Origin: Polaromonas sp. JS666
Lineage (GTDB): Bacteria > Pseudomonadota > Gammaproteobacteria > Burkholderiales > Burkholderiaceae_C
Direction of reading: 5' to 3'
Length of the DNA: 64,000 nt
Assembly: GCF_900103405.1 (NCBI RefSeq)
Contig: NZ_FNHX01000005.1
Coordinates: 374,845 to 438,844, forward strand
A program made the translations under genes and the position numbers. Below are positions 43,572 to 52,605 of the stretch, piece after piece (position 1 is the stretch's first letter; each line of letters opens with the position of its first letter). The notes under the pieces are model-generated. The model had not been told where the DNA came from, made no database searches, and saw nothing but the letters and a program-made list of their open reading frames with translations.

Positions 43572-45086
43572 ATGGATCTGATTACCAATCTCTCGCTGGG
43601 TTTTGGCGTGGCGTTCACGCCCATCAACCTGGTGTATGCCTTTATCGGCTGCCTGCTGGGTACCCTGATCGGCGTGCTGCCCGGCATCGGCCCCGTGGCC
43701 ACCATCGCCATGCTGCTGCCGGCCACCTACGCCCTGCCGCCCGTTTCGGCGCTGATCATGCTGGCCGGTATTTACTACGGCGCCCAGTACGGCGGCTCGA
43801 CCACCGCCATCCTGGTGAACCTGCCGGGCGAGTCTTCGTCCGTGGTGACCTGTATCGACGGCTACCAAATGGCCCGAAAAGGGCGGGCCGGGCCCGCGCT
43901 GGCCGCGGCCGGCCTGGGGTCCTTTTTCGCAGGCTGCGTGGGCACGCTGATCCTGGCGGCTTTCGCGCCGCCGCTGACCGAGCTGGCCTTCAAGTTCGGC
44001 CCCGCCGAATACTTCGCGCTGATGGTGCTGGGCCTGATCGGCGCCGTGGTGCTGGCCTCGGGCTCGCTGCTCAAGGCGATCGCGATGATCGTGATGGGCC
44101 TGCTGCTGGGCCTGGTGGGCACCGACGTGAACTCCGGCGTCGCGCGTTTCAGCTTCGACGTTCCCGAACTGACCGACGGCATCGGCTTTGTGACCATCGC
44201 CATGGGCGTGTTCGGCTACGGTGAAATCATCAGCAACCTGGCGCAGCCCGAGCATGAGCGCGAGGTGTTCACCGCCAAGGTGTCGGGCCTGTTCCCCACC
44301 AAGCAGGACTTCAAGGACATGCTGCCCGCCGTGCTGCGCGGCACCACCCTGGGTTCGGCGCTCGGCATTCTGCCCGGCGGCGGCGCCCTGCTGGCGGCTT
44401 TCGCGGCCTACGCGCTGGAAAAGAAGATCAAGATGAAGAAGGGCGAAGTGCCTTTCGGCCAGGGCAATATCCGCGGCGTGGCCGCGCCCGAGTCGGCCAA
44501 CAACGCCGGCGCGCAGACTTCCTTCATCCCGCTGCTGACGCTGGGCATTCCGCCCAACGCCGTGATGGCCCTGATGGTGGGCGCGATGACGATCCACAAC
44601 ATCCAGCCCGGCCCGCAGGTCATGACCAGCAACCCCGAACTGTTCTGGGGCCTGATCGCCTCGATGTGGATCGGCAATGCGATGCTGATCATCCTGAACC
44701 TGCCGCTGATCGGCATGTGGATCAAGCTGCTGACCGTGCCTTACCGCTACCTGTTCCCGGCCATCGTGCTGTTCTGCGCGATCGGCGTGTACTCGACCAA
44801 CAACAACACCTTCGACATCTGGATGGTCGGCATCTTCGGTGTGATCGGCTACCTCTTCGTCAAGCTGGGCTGCGAACCCGCGCCGCTGCTGCTGGGCTTC
44901 ATCCTGGGCCCCATGATGGAAGAAAACCTGCGCCGTGCCTTGCTGCTGTCGCGCGGCGACTGGAGCGTGTTCGTCACGCGTCCGCTGTCGGCCGGCCTGC
45001 TGGGCGCCGCCCTGCTGCTGCTGATCATCGTGCTGCTGCCCTCGGTCAAGAACAAGCGCGAAGAGGCCTTCGTCGAGGCCGACTGA
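43572..45086 (+). CDS. tctA: Tripartite tricarboxylate transporter large permease TctA
   Basis: A 504-residue permease with about 12 helices. Family hallmarks: 'GTLIGVLPGIGPVATIAMLL', 'YYGAQYGGSTTAILVNLPGE', and the second half repeat 'GSALGILPGGGALLAAFAAY'. It moves carboxylates with protons or sodium, fed by a Bug receptor. ATG at 43572 has AAGGAG upstream. A strong rho-independent terminator follows at 45121-45150. Confidence 0.96.
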   Translation: MDLITNLSLGFGVAFTPINLVYAFIGCLLGTLIGVLPGIGPVATIAMLLPATYALPPVSALIMLAGIYYGAQYGGSTTAILVNLPGESSSVVTCIDGYQMARKGRAGPALAAAGLGSFFAGCVGTLILAAFAPPLTELAFKFGPAEYFALMVLGLIGAVVLASGSLLKAIAMIVMGLLLGLVGTDVNSGVARFSFDVPELTDGIGFVTIAMGVFGYGEIISNLAQPEHEREVFTAKVSGLFPTKQDFKDMLPAVLRGTTLGSALGILPGGGALLAAFAAYALEKKIKMKKGEVPFGQGNIRGVAAPESANNAGAQTSFIPLLTLGIPPNAVMALMVGAMTIHNIQPGPQVMTSNPELFWGLIASMWIGNAMLIILNLPLIGMWIKLLTVPYRYLFPAIVLFCAIGVYSTNNNTFDIWMVGIFGVIGYLFVKLGCEPAPLLLGFILGPMMEENLRRALLLSRGDWSVFVTRPLSAGLLGAALLLLIIVLLPSVKNKREEAFVEAD

Positions 45087-45120
45087 TCGCGCAAGCCCCG
45101 GGGCCTTGGCCCCATTCGCT

Positions 45121-45150
45121 ACAAAAGGCACCTTGAGTGCCTTTTGTTTT
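45121..45150 (+). terminator. Rho-independent terminator after tctA
   Basis: Stem ACAAAAGGCAC (45121-45131) pairs with GTGCCTTTTGT (45137-45147) around the loop CTTGA, 11 bp, and runs into TTT. The 3' arm itself contains the T-rich part. It separates tctBA from tctC. Confidence 0.82.
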
Positions 45151-45198
45151 GCCCTTTTGCAACGTAGTCGACCCAAAAAATCGTTGCACAATGGTGAA

Positions 45199-46179
45199 AT
45201 GAAACGTAAACATATCATTCACCTGGCGGCGGTTTTTTCGGCAGCTTTTTCAGTGGTTTTTACGGGCCCCGCCCTGGCCCAGAGCTACCCCTCCAAGCCG
45301 ATCCGCATGATCGTGCCTTTCCCGGCGGGCGGCGCGACCGACATCCTGGCGCGCGCGCTGTCGCAAAAACTCGGCGAAAAGATAGGCCAGACGGTGGTCG
45401 TCGACAACCGGCCGGGCGCGGGCGGCACCATAGGCGCGGACACCGCCTCGAAGTCGCCGGCGGACGGCTACACCCTGCTGCTGGCCACCTCGAGCACGCA
45501 CAGCATAGGCCCGGCCATCAACCCGAAAATTCCCTACAACGCCGAGACTGATTTCACGCCCATCGCCTATGTGGCGAGCTCGCCCAACGTGGTGCTGGTG
45601 CCCAATTCCTCGCCGTCGAAAAACATGCGGGAGTTCATAGACCACGCGCGCAAGAACCCGGGGCGGCTGAACTATGCCTCCAGCGGCAACGGCACCATCA
45701 TTCACCTGACCAGCGAGTACTTCAAGGCGCAGTCGGGCACCTTCATCCTGCACATTCCCTACCGCGGCACGGCGCTGGCCATGCCGGACCTGATCAGCGG
45801 CAAGGTCGACGTGCTCTTCGACTCCTTTGTGACCGGCATGCCCCATGTGCGGGACGGCAAGCTGCGCGTGCTCGCGGTCACCACGCTCAAGCGCACTTCA
45901 CTCGCGCCCGAGCTGCCGACGGTGGCGGAAACCCTGCCGGGCTTCGAGTCGGTCACCTGGTTTGGCGTGTACGGCCCCAAGGGCATGCCAGCAGACCTGG
46001 TGGGCAAGGTCAACCAGGCCGTCAACGCCGCGCTGGCCGATGCCGACGTGAAGGACCGTTTCGCCCGGCTGGGTGCGGAGCCCACGGGCGGCAGCCCGGC
46101 GGCTTTCGCGGCCATGGTCAAGGCCGATACCGCAAAGTGGAAGAAAATCATTGCCGAGCGGAAAATCACGGCTGATTGA
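45199..46179 (+). CDS. tctC: Bug-family tripartite tricarboxylate transporter receptor TctC
   Basis: A 326-residue periplasmic receptor with signal peptide ('HIIHLAAVFSAAFSVVF' then 'ALAQSYP'). Bug motifs: 'YPSKPIRMIVPFPAGGATD', 'GQTVVVDNRPGAGGTIGAD', 'YPSKPIR', 'ELPTVAE', 'FGVYGPKGMP'. It likely binds a di- or tricarboxylate. ATG at 45199 precedes the signal peptide; the promoter is in the gap after the tctA terminator. It follows tctBA rather than preceding it, as in most tctCBA operons. Confidence 0.93.
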   Translation: MKRKHIIHLAAVFSAAFSVVFTGPALAQSYPSKPIRMIVPFPAGGATDILARALSQKLGEKIGQTVVVDNRPGAGGTIGADTASKSPADGYTLLLATSSTHSIGPAINPKIPYNAETDFTPIAYVASSPNVVLVPNSSPSKNMREFIDHARKNPGRLNYASSGNGTIIHLTSEYFKAQSGTFILHIPYRGTALAMPDLISGKVDVLFDSFVTGMPHVRDGKLRVLAVTTLKRTSLAPELPTVAETLPGFESVTWFGVYGPKGMPADLVGKVNQAVNAALADADVKDRFARLGAEPTGGSPAAFAAMVKADTAKWKKIIAERKITAD

Positions 46180-46251
46180 TGCTGTCCCCATGACCCGGCC
46201 CGGCAGGCTGTTGCCCCGGACGGGTTTGCCGCCGTGATGTTCGCTGCCCGC

Positions 46252-46278
46252 GCCGGCAACGCCGGCCCTTTCTTTTTT
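46252..46278 (+). terminator. Probable terminator after tctC
   Basis: GCCGGC (46252-46257) pairs with GCCGGC (46261-46266) around AAC, followed by CCTTTCTTTTTT. The stem is only 6 bp but GC-only and the T run is good. It lies 72 bases after the tctC stop and 28 before the next start. Confidence 0.5.
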
Positions 46279-46305
46279 GTCTTGCCCTCAACAGCTGAGC
46301 CCGCC

Positions 46306-47916
46306 ATGAACTTCAATTTCAGCAACCCCTATACCTCCACCCGCCTGCCGCTGTTCGCGCGCAACGTTGTTTCGACCTCGCACCCGCTGGGCGCGCAGGC
46401 CGGCCTGCGCATGATGCTCAAGGGCGGCAACGCGGTGGATGCCGCCATCGCGGCCGCGGCCGCCATGACCATCGTCGAGCCCGTGAGCAACGGCCTGGGC
46501 AGCGATGCCTTCTGCATCCTGTGGGACGGCAAGGAACTGCACGGCCTCAACGGCTCGGGCCGCGCGCCGAAGAGCTGGACGCCGGACTACTTCAAGCGCA
46601 AATACGGCGCGGACGCGGCCACGCCGCCCAAGCGCGGCCTGGATTCCGTCACTGTGCCGGGCGCGGTCGCCAGTTGGGTGGCGATGAGCGAGCGTTTCGG
46701 CAAGCTGCCTTTCGCCGACCTGATGGAGCCGGCCATCGAGATCGCCGAACGCGGCTACCTGCTGCCCACTGTGGTGCAGCAGAAGTGGGCGGCCGCGACC
46801 GCCGAGCTGAAGTCGCAGCCCGGTTTTGCGCAGTCCTTCCTGCCCTGGGGGCGGGCGCCGAATGTCGGCGAGCTGTTCCAGTTCAAGGCCGCGGCCAGGG
46901 CCTTGCGCGCCATTGCCGAGACCCAGGGCGCGGCCTACTACGGCGGCACCATTGCCAGCGCGATTGAAAAGTTCTCCGCGCAAAACGGCGGCAGCATCAC
47001 GGCGAAAGATTTTGAGAGCTACCAGCCCGAATGGGTCAAGCCCATCGCCAGGGACTACCGGGGCTACACCCTGCACGAGATCCCGCCCAACGGCCAGGGC
47101 ATTGCCGCGTTGATCGCGCTGGGCATCCTGGACAAGTTCGACGTGGCCGGCCTGCCGGTCGACGGCGTGGATTCCCAGCATTTGCAGATCGAGGCCATGA
47201 AGCTGGCCTTTGCCGACACTTACAAGTACGTGGCCGAGCCTTCGTCAATGGCGGTGACGGCCGAGCAAATGCTCGATGACGCCTACCTCACATCCCGTGC
47301 CAAACTCATCGACATGAAAAAGGCACAGGACTTTGGCGCGGGCAACCCCGTCAAGGGCGGCACGATTTACCTCACGGCGGCCGACGAGGACGGCATGATG
47401 GTGAGCTTCATCCAGAGCAACTACATGGGCTTCGGCTCGGGCTGCGTGGAGCCGGAGTTCGGCATCAGCCTGCAAAACCGCGGCCACGGCTTCAGCCTGC
47501 AGCCGGGCGCCAACCAGGTCGCGCCGGGCAAGCGGCCCTTCCACACCATCATCCCGGCCTTCCTGAGCAAGGACGGCCAGCCGGTGATGAGCTACGGCGT
47601 GATGGGCGCCAACATGCAGCCCCAGGGCCATATGCAGACACTGGTGCGCATGCTGGACTACGGCCAGAACCCGCAGGCCGCCTGCGACGCGCCGCGCTGG
47701 CGCTACAACGCGGGCATGGAGATCAACGTCGAGGCGGCGATGGACGCGCGCACCGTGCAGGGCCTGACCGAACGCGGCCACCGCGTGGAAGTCATCAACG
47801 ACTCCTACCAGGACTTCGGCGCCGGCCAGTTCATCTGGCGCGCCGGCAACCCCAAGACCGAAGGGTATGTGGCGGCCAGCGATGCGCGGCGCGACGGCCA
47901 GGCCGTGGGTTTTTAA
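46306..47916 (+). CDS. ggt: Gamma-glutamyltransferase-family Ntn hydrolase
   Basis: A 536-residue Ntn-hydrolase precursor. 'MLKGGNAVDAAIAAAAAMTI' and 'LGSDAFCILWDG' are N-terminal signatures; the autoprocessing nucleophile is Thr353 in 'VKGGTIYLTAADEDGMMVSF' and 'NRGHGF...QPGANQVAPGKR' follows. There is no signal peptide, so it acts in the cytoplasm, unlike classical periplasmic GGT that hydrolyses glutathione. Some such proteins are cephalosporin acylases or gamma-glutamyl peptide or amide hydrolases. ATG at 46306 is the first good start. The EamA exporter follows after 9 bases. Confidence 0.9.
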   Translation: MNFNFSNPYTSTRLPLFARNVVSTSHPLGAQAGLRMMLKGGNAVDAAIAAAAAMTIVEPVSNGLGSDAFCILWDGKELHGLNGSGRAPKSWTPDYFKRKYGADAATPPKRGLDSVTVPGAVASWVAMSERFGKLPFADLMEPAIEIAERGYLLPTVVQQKWAAATAELKSQPGFAQSFLPWGRAPNVGELFQFKAAARALRAIAETQGAAYYGGTIASAIEKFSAQNGGSITAKDFESYQPEWVKPIARDYRGYTLHEIPPNGQGIAALIALGILDKFDVAGLPVDGVDSQHLQIEAMKLAFADTYKYVAEPSSMAVTAEQMLDDAYLTSRAKLIDMKKAQDFGAGNPVKGGTIYLTAADEDGMMVSFIQSNYMGFGSGCVEPEFGISLQNRGHGFSLQPGANQVAPGKRPFHTIIPAFLSKDGQPVMSYGVMGANMQPQGHMQTLVRMLDYGQNPQAACDAPRWRYNAGMEINVEAAMDARTVQGLTERGHRVEVINDSYQDFGAGQFIWRAGNPKTEGYVAASDARRDGQAVGF

Positions 47917-47925
47917 GCAGCGATT

Positions 47926-48843
47926 TTGAGCAGCCCCTCCGACACCGCCCCGACATCAGCGGCCCCCAAAAGCCTCGCGCCCGGCCTGCTGCTGGCCACC
48001 CTGGGCGCCATCGCCTTCAGCGGCAAGGCCATCATCGTCAAGCTGGCCTACCGCTACGGCGTGGACGCGGTCACGCTGATCATGTACCGCATGCTGTTTG
48101 CGCTGCCCATCTTCGCGCTGATGGCCTGGTGGGCCAGCCGCGGCAAGGCGCCGCTGACGCGCAAGGACTGGCTGGGCGTGCTGTGGCTGGGCTTCACCGG
48201 CTACTACCTCGCGAGCTTCCTGGATTTCGCCGGGCTGGCCTATATCAGTGCCTCGCTGGAGCGGCTGATCCTGTACCTCAACCCGACGCTGGTGCTGCTG
48301 CTGGGCCTGCTGATGTACAAGCGCCGCGTCAGCGCGCCGCAGCTCATAGGCATGGCCATCAGCTACTGCGGCGTGGTGCTGGTGTTCGGCCACGAGATCA
48401 CGCTGCAGGGCGCGGACGCGGCCTGGGGCGCGCTGCTGGTGTTCCTGAGCGCGGTCAGTTATGCGCTTTACCTGGTCTACAGCGGCGAGATGGTCAGGCG
48501 CCTGGGCTCGCTGCGCCTGGTGGGGCTGGCCACGACGGTGGCCTGCCTGTGCTGCCTGCTGCAGTTCGTGCTGCTGCGGCCCCTGAGCGCCGCCGCCGTG
48601 GCGCCCGAGGTGATCTGGCTGTCGGTGCTCAATGCCACGCTGTGCACCGCCGCGCCCGTGCTCATGGTGATGATGGCGATTGAGCGCATAGGCGCGGGCA
48701 TGGCCGCGCAGACCGGCATGGTGGGGCCCATGTCCACCATCCTGATGGGGGTGCTGATCCTGGGCGAGCCGTTTACCGCCTGGGTGGCGGCGGGAACGGT
48801 GCTGGTGATCGCCGGCATCTTTGTCTTCACAAGAGGACGTTAG
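47926..48843 (+). CDS. EamA/DMT-family transporter
   Basis: A 305-residue exporter with ten helices in two halves ('GAIAFSGKAIIVKLAYRYG' and 'VSYALYLVYSGEMVRRLGS'). The start is TTG at 47926; no ATG or GTG lies in frame before the first helix. It begins 9 bases after ggt, so both are probably one transcript and the carrier may export a product of that enzyme. Confidence 0.88.
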   Translation: MSSPSDTAPTSAAPKSLAPGLLLATLGAIAFSGKAIIVKLAYRYGVDAVTLIMYRMLFALPIFALMAWWASRGKAPLTRKDWLGVLWLGFTGYYLASFLDFAGLAYISASLERLILYLNPTLVLLLGLLMYKRRVSAPQLIGMAISYCGVVLVFGHEITLQGADAAWGALLVFLSAVSYALYLVYSGEMVRRLGSLRLVGLATTVACLCCLLQFVLLRPLSAAAVAPEVIWLSVLNATLCTAAPVLMVMMAIERIGAGMAAQTGMVGPMSTILMGVLILGEPFTAWVAAGTVLVIAGIFVFTRGR

Positions 48844-48878
48844 CCGCGCCGTCTTGCCTTCAATCCGTGTGAATCCGA

Positions 48879-49343
48879 TCAAGTTTTAGGCGCACGGACT
48901 ATCTTCGCCGGGTAGCTCGCCAGCACAACGGCCGTCGACACAGCGCCAAGCTTCGCGAGCGCGTCAATCGTATGCTCCAGCTCCGGCATTTCCGAGGCCA
49001 CTACGCGCACGACGAAGCAGTCTTCCCCAGTGATCCGGTGTGCGTCAATGACCTCCGGCATGGCCGAAAAAGCTTGCAGGCAGAGTGGAATTTGAGCGTG
49101 CGTGGTGCGTATGCGGATGACGGCCGAGGTCGGGTAGCCTGCCTGGCGAAGGTTGATCTTCGCCGCATACCCTTCGATCACGCCCGCTTCTTCAAGGCGC
49201 CGAATGCGTGCGGTGACGGCCGGCTGTGACAACCCGACCTGCATTCCGAGATCGGTGTTCGTGATGCGCGCATTGAGCTGCAATGCCTCGAGAATTTTCC
49301 AGTCGAGCTTGTCAAGATCGGCCTGCTTTGATTTCATTTGCAT
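48879..49343 (-). CDS. Lrp/AsnC-family transcriptional regulator
   Basis: A 154-residue regulator: N-terminal HTH ('LDKLDWKILEALQLNARITN', 'GLSQPAVTARIRRLEEAGVI') and C-terminal RAM domain ('VIDAHRITGEDCFVVRVVAS', 'TIDALAKLGAVSTAVVL'). It senses an amino acid or related ligand. It is divergent from the RBBP9-type hydrolase gene across 114 bases, where an AT-rich TTGAAAATTCAA motif lies next to its start. Confidence 0.93.
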   Translation of the reverse strand: MQMKSKQADLDKLDWKILEALQLNARITNTDLGMQVGLSQPAVTARIRRLEEAGVIEGYAAKINLRQAGYPTSAVIRIRTTHAQIPLCLQAFSAMPEVIDAHRITGEDCFVVRVVASEMPELEHTIDALAKLGAVSTAVVLASYPAKIVRAPKT

Positions 49344-49457
49344 GGGATTGAAAATTCAAATGATTTAAAGAATGGAGGCACCCAATTCCTCGAACTCTCC
49401 ATGGTGCGGATTCTCATTCATTTTTAGACTGGACCTTTTTTTATAGGTGGTCAAGAA

Positions 49458-49994
49458 ATGACGTCTCCCGTTCTGATCGTTCCCGGCATTGGGAATTCCG
49501 GTCCTTCACACTGGCAGAGCCTCTGGCAGGCGCGGGGTCCCGAGTGGCATCGACTGCAAGTCAAGAATTGGGATGACGTTGTTTGCGATGACTGGGTATC
49601 GGCCATCGGCCGGCATATCGCGTCGCTTGGGCCTGACACCCTCATAGTGGCACACAGCCTGGGTTGTCTGGCGGTCATTCACTGGGCGGCCCGAGAAGGA
49701 AAGAAAATCAGGGGCGCCATGTTGGTCGCCGTACCCGACCCTGCCTCGTCGGCGTTTCCAGCTTCTTCAGCGATCGCCTTCTCACCCGTGCCATTAAAAA
49801 AACTGGAGTTCCCCAGCACGGTCGTCGCCAGCACGGACGATCCCTACGGGAGTGCGTCGTATGCCCGCTCCTGTTCGACGGCTTGGGGAAGCCGCTATGT
49901 CGAGGTCGGCCCGCGCGGGCACCTGAATTCGGAAAGCGGTCTTGGAAACTGGCCCTTCGGGATCGAGCTGCTCGAACAATTTTCAGCGACCTGA
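49458..49994 (+). CDS. RBBP9/YdeN-type alpha/beta hydrolase
   Basis: A 178-residue small serine hydrolase: 'VLIVPGIGNSGPSHWQSLW', nucleophile Ser in 'IVAHSLGCLAVIHWA', Asp in 'VVASTDDPYGS' and His in 'VGPRGHLNSESGLG'. Members of this family are serine hydrolases of unknown substrate. ATG at 49458 follows GGTGGTC; it is divergent from the Lrp gene and may be controlled by it. Confidence 0.9.
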   Translation: MTSPVLIVPGIGNSGPSHWQSLWQARGPEWHRLQVKNWDDVVCDDWVSAIGRHIASLGPDTLIVAHSLGCLAVIHWAAREGKKIRGAMLVAVPDPASSAFPASSAIAFSPVPLKKLEFPSTVVASTDDPYGSASYARSCSTAWGSRYVEVGPRGHLNSESGLGNWPFGIELLEQFSAT

Positions 49995-50060
49995 TCCCTG
50001 CCCTGGCCGCCGTGCCAACCTCAGGCAGGTTCTCTGCCCAAGGCGGGCTTGCCGGTATTC

Positions 50061-51107
50061 TCAGTTCGTCTTTTTGGCCGGTGGACGTGCCGGCACCTGC
50101 GCGGTCGGCCGGCGATTCGTGCCACTGATGCGCTGCGCCACCGTGACGGCCGGCTGGCCGGCATAGGCGTCGAGGCGGGTGCCCATGGCCAGCTCGAGCT
50201 GGTTCAAGCGGGTTTGTGCCGGTGGGTGGGTGCTCAGCGACAGCGCGAACAGCGCGTCGTCGGGCGCGGCGGTGCGCAATTGCTGCAGCACCGCGACCAG
50301 GCCGTAGGGATCGAAACCGGCGCGTGTGGCCAGGGCCACGCCGCTGCGGTCGGCGTCGAATTCGTCCTGCTGGTCCAGGCCCTTGGTGTACATGTTTTTG
50401 CCCAGCGCCAGCAGCTGCGAGGACACCATGCCACCCAGGTCATTTTTCAGCTGCGAGCTGATCACCTGGGTCAGCACGCCGGCGCGCGCGGTCTTGTTCA
50501 TCGCGATCAGGTGGTGTTTGGCGGTGACGTGGGTGATCTCGTGGGCCAGGATGCCGGCCAGCTCGCCCTCATCGGCCACGCGGTCTATCAGTCCCTTGGT
50601 GACGAAGACATAACCGCCCGGCGTGGCGAAGGCGTTGAAGCCGGGATCGTCGAGGATGGCGAAAGTCCAGGGCAGGTCGGGGCGCGAGGACTGCAGGCTG
50701 ATCCAGCGGCCCAGCTGGTTGACATAGCGCTGCAGGGCCACGTCGGGATAAAGCGGCTTGCTGCCCAGCAGCACGGCGGCCAGCTGCTGGCCGATCTGGA
50801 TTTCGCGCGGCTCGTCGATCTGGTCCAGCGACTGCGACAGCAGCTTGAACAGGTCGCCGCCCTGGGCAGCCTGCTGGCCGCCCGGCGTGAGGCTGGCGCC
50901 CAGCAGCGCGCCGGCCAGGCCCGAGGCGGTGTTGGGTTGCGCGGGCGCCGGCTGCGCGGGCTGGTTGGGGCGAATCAGCGACTGGAACAGGCCGCCCAGT
51001 GCCTTGCCGGCGTCCTGGGCCTGGGCGCTGAAGGGCAGCAGGCCGGCCAGCAGGGCCAGTGCAAAGGCCGCCTGGCGCGCCGGTTTGGGAAGGTGGTGAA
51101 GATTCAT
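50061..51107 (-). CDS. M48-family zinc metalloprotease (BepA/LoiP-like)
   Basis: A 348-residue periplasmic protease with signal peptide ('ARQAAFALALLAGLLPFSAQ'). A Pro/Gln-rich linker precedes the M48 domain: zinc motif 'LAHEITHVTAKHH' (H189, H193), third ligand Glu249 in 'QDEFDADRSG', and 'LSTHPPAQTRLNQLE' at the end. No TPR domain. Such enzymes degrade misfolded outer-membrane proteins. ATG at 51107 starts the signal peptide. It lies 34 bases after the SH3-domain gene, likely one transcript. Confidence 0.93.
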   Translation of the reverse strand: MNLHHLPKPARQAAFALALLAGLLPFSAQAQDAGKALGGLFQSLIRPNQPAQPAPAQPNTASGLAGALLGASLTPGGQQAAQGGDLFKLLSQSLDQIDEPREIQIGQQLAAVLLGSKPLYPDVALQRYVNQLGRWISLQSSRPDLPWTFAILDDPGFNAFATPGGYVFVTKGLIDRVADEGELAGILAHEITHVTAKHHLIAMNKTARAGVLTQVISSQLKNDLGGMVSSQLLALGKNMYTKGLDQQDEFDADRSGVALATRAGFDPYGLVAVLQQLRTAAPDDALFALSLSTHPPAQTRLNQLELAMGTRLDAYAGQPAVTVAQRISGTNRRPTAQVPARPPAKKTN

Positions 51108-51141
51108 GGCGATGCCTCTTGTCTCTTGAGTGTTTTGTGTC

Positions 51142-51756
51142 TCAGCGGCTGTACGTTTCGGGTGCGGCGCCGCTGGGCGAGGCGGCCGGCGCCGGTGGGG
51201 CCGGCGTGGGCAGCGGATCAACCTGGCGGCTGCTGAGCGAGGCACTGCCGGCGAACTGCCGGGCCTGCGCGGCATTCACGCGGTTGGCGTCGGCCTGCGC
51301 CACGGCCGCGAGGTTGGGCTGCGCATTGGCCAGGTCTTCGGCGCCCAGGCCGCGTATGCCCACAGTGGAGGTGGACACCGTGCTGGAAGGCGCTTGCGCG
51401 CTGCCCTTGTTGAAAAAGCTCGATAGGCTGCGCAGCGCGCCGCCGGCAGCGCCGCCCGAGGGGGCGCTGGCCGAGGTGATGTCGAACATATGGACCCAGC
51501 CGCTGGTGCCGTCGGCCATGCGCACCTTGATCCAGGCACCCTGGCGCTCGCTGAGCCGCGTGACCGAGGTCTGGACGGGAAGCGGCGCCAGGCTGCGGGC
51601 CGAGTCGCCGGGCGCGTCGCGCAGCTGTGATTCGCGCTTGATCAGTACCGCCTCGCCTTGCGGCTGGGCCTGCGCCGGGGCACTGAAGGCCAGCAGCAAT
51701 GTGAGCAGGGGAGCGATAACCATCCCCGCCTGTGTTTTGTATTTACTCAGTATCAT
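51142..51756 (-). CDS. Exported bacterial SH3-domain protein
   Basis: A 204-residue protein with signal peptide ('VIAPLLTLLLAFSAPAQAQ'). A bacterial SH3 domain ('ESQLRDAPGDSARSLAPLPV', 'AWIKVRMADGTSGWVHMFDI') is followed by a Ser/Thr-rich linker and a helical stretch 'AAVAQADANRVNAAQARQFA' near the end. SH3b domains bind peptidoglycan peptides. ATG at 51756 follows GGGAGAG. It is transcribed with the M48 protease and probably helps target it. Confidence 0.87.
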   Translation of the reverse strand: MILSKYKTQAGMVIAPLLTLLLAFSAPAQAQPQGEAVLIKRESQLRDAPGDSARSLAPLPVQTSVTRLSERQGAWIKVRMADGTSGWVHMFDITSASAPSGGAAGGALRSLSSFFNKGSAQAPSSTVSTSTVGIRGLGAEDLANAQPNLAAVAQADANRVNAAQARQFAGSASLSSRQVDPLPTPAPPAPAASPSGAAPETYSR

Positions 51757-51793
51757 GAGCCGCTCTCCCCCGTGGTTGTAATGAGGAATTATT

Positions 51794-52588
51794 ATGGATT
51801 TGGGTATTGCAGGCAAATGGGCGCTGGTCTGCGGCGCCAGCAAAGGTTTGGGCCTGGGCTGCGCGCAGGCGCTGGTGCGCGAAGGCGTGAATGTGCTGAT
51901 CGTGGCGCGCGGCGAGGACACGCTGAAGGCCGCCGCTGAAAAACTCACGGCGGACAAGGCCAAACCGGCCGGCACCAGCGTTCAATATGTTGCCGCCGAC
52001 ATCACCACCGTGCAAGGCCGTGCCGCCGTGTTTGCCGTGCGCAAGGACTTCGACATCGTGGTGACCAATGCCGGCGGCCCGCCGCCCGGCGACTTCCGCG
52101 ACTGGGACCGCGATGCCTGGATCAAGGCGGTGGATGCCAACATGCTGACCCCCATCGAGCTGATCAAGGCCACGGTCGACGGCATGGCGGCGCGCGGTTT
52201 CGGCCGCATCATCAATATCACCTCCAGCTCGGTCAAGTCGCCCATCGATGTGCTGGGCCTGTCCAACGGCGCGCGCAGCGGCCTGACCGGCTTTGTGGCC
52301 GGCGTGGCGCGCAGCAAGCTGGCGGCCCAGGGCGTGACCATCAACAACCTGCTGCCCGGCGCTTTCGACACCGACCGCCTGCGCGGCACCATGAGCGGCG
52401 CCGCGCAAAAGAGCGGCCAGCCGCTGGAAGCCATCATGGACGCGCGCCGCAAGAACATCCCGGCCCAGCGCTTCGGCACGCCCGAGGAGTTCGGCGGCAT
52501 CTGCGCCTTCCTGTGCAGCACGCATGCCGCCTATATGACGGGGCAGAACGTGCTGGCCGATGGCGGGGCCTATCCGGGTACCTACTGA
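51794..52588 (+). CDS. SDR-family oxidoreductase
   Basis: A 264-residue short-chain dehydrogenase: 'ALVCGASKGLGLGCAQALV', 'IVVTNAGGPPPGDF' in place of NNAG, Ser in 'ITSSSVKSPIDVLGLSN' and the end 'YMTGQNVLADGGAYPGTY'. The expected YxxxK is not intact; the position reads 'LGLSNGARSGLTG', as in a subset of 3-oxoacyl-ACP-reductase-like SDRs with Asn/Ala there. So activity is uncertain. It is divergent from the SH3 gene by 37 bases. Confidence 0.9.
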   Translation: MDLGIAGKWALVCGASKGLGLGCAQALVREGVNVLIVARGEDTLKAAAEKLTADKAKPAGTSVQYVAADITTVQGRAAVFAVRKDFDIVVTNAGGPPPGDFRDWDRDAWIKAVDANMLTPIELIKATVDGMAARGFGRIINITSSSVKSPIDVLGLSNGARSGLTGFVAGVARSKLAAQGVTINNLLPGAFDTDRLRGTMSGAAQKSGQPLEAIMDARRKNIPAQRFGTPEEFGGICAFLCSTHAAYMTGQNVLADGGAYPGTY

Positions 52589-52605
52589 GCACAGAGCGTG
52601 CGCCC

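Noticed and set aside
43566..45218. Minus-strand frame of 550 codons opposite tctA
   Set aside because: Antisense shadow of tctA; the composition (His, Gln, Gly, Arg) matches no protein family and there is no ribosome site.
49344..49457. TTGAAAATTCAA near the Lrp start as an Lrp operator
   Set aside because: Only a short AT-rich near-palindrome; Lrp sites are too degenerate to call from one copy.
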